From Candidatus Poseidoniales archaeon (lineage in GTDB: Archaea > Thermoplasmatota > Poseidoniia > Poseidoniales > Thalassarchaeaceae): a DNA stretch of 8,962 bases. Both the position numbers and the translations under genes were made by a program. This document shows positions 6,844 to 8,962 of this stretch, in pieces. The notes beneath the pieces are model-generated. The model was not told the DNA's origin. It ran no database searches and was given only the letters and a program-made list of their open reading frames with translations. Location of the stretch: the NCBI GenBank assembly GCA_022447885.1, contig JAKUTA010000037.1, forward strand, positions 1 through 8,962. The letters are read 5' to 3'. Positions within the stretch are counted from its first letter, which is position 1. Every line of letters starts with the position of its first letter.

Positions 6844-7515
6844 ATGGGCAGTCTCTACGAGCGAGAACTGCGCGCCGTGCTCGCTGGTGAGCCGGATGGA
6901 GTGCGGGCGGTGACCCGCAGTTGCAACCCGTCAGAGAAGGCGCGCGCGATGCAGGTGATTCGCCGCCCGTTCCTCGTTGTACGCGCTGCCGGCAGCGGCG
7001 TGGGCGGCGCGGGCGACCTGCTGGCGATTCGCGGAGATGTCTCCTTCCCCATCGAAGTGAAGGCGAACAAGGAACGGCGCATCTACCTCTCTGGCAGGAC
7101 GTGGGAGCAGTATGAGGAACTCAAGAGGGCGGGCGAGGCATGTGGACTGCTGCCGATCTACGCGTACCGACTGAAGGGTGTGCGCGGGGATTCCTGGCGC
7201 ATTCTACGCGTCGAGACAACCTCGCTCCAAGGCAGGCTGGCCGTCATCGCTAACCGAATTCCGGCCCTGCCGCTGACGCGCAACAGTCGCCCCTACCTCG
7301 ACTGGGAGGCGGGCCTTCCGCTGCACCGCTTCCTCTCGTTGCTCTGCCGGGACGAGGAGAGTTACGAAGCGACCGCTACCAGCCTGCGGGCGCGCAATAA
7401 CGCGTGGCTCGAACGGGAAGAGCGATCCCGCGCCGAAGCAGAGGAGGAGGCTGTCGCCGTTCCGAAGGAGTTGGCACCCGCAGAGGAGTGGGTTCGGCGC
7501 TTCCGGCGCAGCTGA
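6844..7515 (+). CDS. hjc: Hjc-like Holliday junction resolvase with insertion and C-terminal extension
   Basis: The 223-residue product carries the archaeal Hjc nuclease core, which cleaves four-way DNA junctions during recombination and fork repair. It begins GSLYERELRAVL, giving the catalytic glutamate (E6, counterpart of E9 in Pyrococcus Hjc). VVRAAGSG (45-52) is followed by D58 in GDLLAIR, and IEVKANK (70-76) supplies E71 and K73. All residues of the E-D-ExK metal site are therefore present. Compared with Hjc proteins of about 120-140 residues, it has an insertion of roughly 20-25 residues between the first helix and the first strand (about 16-42). It also has a long C-terminal extension (about 125-223) that includes a charged, Glu/Arg-rich helix (about 171-206). 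No Shine-Dalgarno is visible, so a leaderless message is possible. The core is firm; the role of the extension is unknown. Confidence 0.88.
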   Translation: MGSLYERELRAVLAGEPDGVRAVTRSCNPSEKARAMQVIRRPFLVVRAAGSGVGGAGDLLAIRGDVSFPIEVKANKERRIYLSGRTWEQYEELKRAGEACGLLPIYAYRLKGVRGDSWRILRVETTSLQGRLAVIANRIPALPLTRNSRPYLDWEAGLPLHRFLSLLCRDEESYEATATSLRARNNAWLEREERSRAEAEEEAVAVPKELAPAEEWVRRFRRS

Positions 7516-7541
7516 ACACCGACTGAACTGGAACGGACGCC

Positions 7542-7730
7542 TCACCGCGACTCGCCTGCGAGCAGCGACTCGATCTCGACGATGGTCCTCTGCTGGCTCT
7601 CCAGATCCCGCTCGACGCGCGTCAGCGCTCCCTGCTGGAGCAATCTGCGGATCGCATCACGTTCCCGGCGCAGCGCCGAGATGCGCTTCTCCGGCGACTG
7701 CTCGGCCTTGTTCGGCTTGGATTCCGCCAT
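7542..7730 (-). CDS. Small charged, probably coiled-coil protein, unknown function
   Basis: This 62-residue ORF begins at the ATG at 7730, with GGTG eight bases upstream as a possible Shine-Dalgarno. After a polar N-terminus (residues 1-14) the protein is strongly helical in character: ISALRRERDAIRRLLQQGAL, then RVERDLESQQRTIVEIESLL. Hydrophobic residues are spaced about every three to four positions, as in a helical hairpin or coiled coil. The frame is open upstream to 7913, but a longer start would overlap the M50 protease gene on the other strand, so the short form is preferred. It converges with the Hjc-like gene (26 bp gap) and is divergent from the protease gene. I do not recognise the family. 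Confidence 0.55.
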   Translation of the reverse strand: MAESKPNKAEQSPEKRISALRRERDAIRRLLQQGALTRVERDLESQQRTIVEIESLLAGESR

Positions 7731-7813
7731 GCTTACCGCACCTTGTGAGCCGCTCCCCTCACTTGAGCCCTGCGCCGGGCCGACGGGCGGTGGCGCAGGT
7801 TGAAAGCGAAGCC

Positions 7814-7821
7814 GAGGTGAG
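7814..7821 (+). promoter_or_regulatory. Strong Shine-Dalgarno for the M50 protease GTG start
   Basis: GAGGTGAG is near-perfectly complementary to the 3' end of archaeal 16S rRNA and ends eight bases before the GTG at 7830. Because an in-frame TGA lies at 7818-7820, this motif effectively fixes the GTG as the start codon. Confidence 0.75.
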
Positions 7822-7829
7822 CACAGACC

Positions 7830-8962
7830 GTGACCGAGCAGCAACCTAACCGACAGCGCTTGGCGGAACTGCTGCTCATCATGGTGGCCACCTATCTCGC
7901 GGTGATGATCCACCCCTTACTGGCAGGCGTCGTCATCTGGTACATCATCCTGAGAGCGCTGGAGCGGGCGGGTGTGCTCGACCGCTGGAACGCCACACGC
8001 GTGATGGGAATCGTGCTGATGGTGCGCACCAAGCGTGGCCAGCGGGTGCTGGAGGCGGTGTCCCGGCCACGGCTGTTCTGGCGCATGTTCGGTGAACTCG
8101 GGCTGTGGACCTGCCGCGCCATCAGCCTCCTCGTCGTGCTGCTGTTCGTGCTGCTCCCGGTGATCATCGTGCTGTTCATGCCGCAGGATACCGACCCTCC
8201 ACCAGCGCGGGAAATGATCGCCCTGCCAGGCATCTCGCCCGCCATCCCTCTGGGCTGGGGACTCGCCGGGCTGATCATCGCTCTCGTGATCCACGAGTAC
8301 GGCCACGGTGTGCTCGCACGCGCTCATGGAATGAGGGTCCGGTCATTCGGGCTGCTCATCCTCGGCCTGCTGCCCATCGGCGCCTTCGCCGAACCGGAGA
8401 CAGAGGAGTTGATGCGCGCCCCGCGCAAGGAGCGCCAACGTGTGTTCGCAGCCGGACCGGCTGTGAACATCTACGCCTCGTTCCTCGGCTTCCTGCTGCT
8501 CGCCGCGCTCGTCAGCCAGTTCATCGCCGCCGACGAGGGCATCCATGCCACCGGCATCGTCGTGGACCAGCCTGCCGAGGCGGCCGGCATCGAAGCGTGG
8601 GAGATCATCACCCACTTCAACGGCGAAGCGGTGCGTGACTACGCCGAATTCGGGGAGGTCATCGATCAGTACAGCGCCGGCGAACAGGTCGAATTGACCG
8701 TCCTCTCCGTGCCGGACGCTGACGGTGATCGACAGCAGCGCAGCGTTGCTGTGGTGCTCTCGGACAAGCACGCGTACTATGTCGACTCATGCGCTGAGAC
8801 CAGCGGATGTGACGTGGCGGCGGCCGAAGCGTGGCTGGAGGCGCAGGAGGTCGAGCCCGGGGACCCTTTCCTCGGGGTGAGCGGAGTGGCCTCGAGCACA
8901 GTGGGGGCGGATCGGTTGGCCGGGCCGCTCTCGGACAGTTGGCCGGAGGGCAAGTTGGCTAC
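7830..8962 (+). CDS. M50-family (site-2 protease type) membrane metalloprotease with PDZ domain (3' end outside window)
   Basis: The frame starts with GTG at 7830, just after an in-frame TGA at 7818 and behind a strong Shine-Dalgarno, and stays open to the right edge (377 codons seen). The zinc-binding motif HEYGH lies at residues 155-159 within a hydrophobic helix, and the GPxxN motif of M50 proteases appears as GPAVN at 209-213. Hydrophobic segments at about 13-42, 97-117, 140-162 and 212-235 are likely membrane helices. A PDZ-like domain follows at about 237-295 (ATGIVVDQPAEAAGI, then IITHFNGEAV). M50 enzymes cut substrates within the membrane, often to release regulators, and the PDZ domain usually gates access. 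The third motif, which carries the last zinc-ligand Asp, is not yet reached and must lie beyond the window. A Cys pair (SCAETSGC) lies after the PDZ domain. Confidence 0.88.
   Translation, partial: MTEQQPNRQRLAELLLIMVATYLAVMIHPLLAGVVIWYIILRALERAGVLDRWNATRVMGIVLMVRTKRGQRVLEAVSRPRLFWRMFGELGLWTCRAISLLVVLLFVLLPVIIVLFMPQDTDPPPAREMIALPGISPAIPLGWGLAGLIIALVIHEYGHGVLARAHGMRVRSFGLLILGLLPIGAFAEPETEELMRAPRKERQRVFAAGPAVNIYASFLGFLLLAALVSQFIAADEGIHATGIVVDQPAEAAGIEAWEIITHFNGEAVRDYAEFGEVIDQYSAGEQVELTVLSVPDADGDRQQRSVAVVLSDKHAYYVDSCAETSGCDVAAAEAWLEAQEVEPGDPFLGVSGVASSTVGADRLAGPLSDSWPEGKLA

Noticed and set aside
7731..7913. Longer start for the small minus-strand ORF
   Set aside because: The added part overlaps the start of the M50 protease gene and its Shine-Dalgarno, and its sequence looks like non-coding GC-rich DNA.
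8105..8771. Long frames on both strands within the M50 protease region
   Set aside because: The plus frame from 7830 carries HEYGH, GPAVN and a PDZ pattern. The others are Arg/Ala/His-rich shadows.

Overview
The window looks like a piece of an archaeal chromosome, most likely a euryarchaeon of the marine Poseidoniales (Marine Group II) type. The archaeal signs are an Hjc-type Holliday junction resolvase, an RNase H-fold protein of a layout I associate with archaea, and a tRNA without an encoded CCA that has an AT-rich TATA-like box about 26 bp upstream. A GAGGTGAG Shine-Dalgarno lies in front of a GTG start, and there is a very large, sequon-rich secreted protein. The lineage is inferred from gene content and style; no marker gene is present. 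The DNA is GC-rich, so many long open frames lie antisense to real genes.

Layout. Positions 1-4550 (minus) hold one unbroken reading frame of more than 1516 codons that runs off the left edge. It is a secreted multidomain protein whose TIGR03790-like core appears to be split by a long insertion carrying PA14 and LamG modules, followed by CARDB- and Ig-like repeats. A divergent regulatory gap of about 140 bp, with a TATA-like element and GGCAA/TTGCC half-sites, separates it from a plus-strand macro-domain protein (4693-5289). That gene converges on a minus-strand YjbQ/UPF0047 protein (5340-5783); a 16-bp tandem duplication sits at the junction. A minus-strand tRNA-Gly(CCC) follows (5831-5902).

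Next comes a minus-strand RuvC/YqgF-like RNase H-fold protein (5943-6815). It is divergent, across only 28 bp, from an Hjc-like resolvase on the plus strand (6844-7515), so two proteins with Holliday-junction-nuclease-type folds sit head to head. A small charged minus-strand ORF (7542-7730) and a plus-strand M50 site-2-type membrane metalloprotease with a PDZ domain (7830 to the right edge, incomplete) close the window.

Together this reads as an ordinary core-genome stretch with one striking surface protein at the left. The two resolvase-fold genes plausibly serve DNA recombination or repair. The macro and YjbQ proteins are small cytosolic proteins of uncertain role, and the M50 protease would act in the membrane. 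I see no mobile element, CRISPR array or rRNA.
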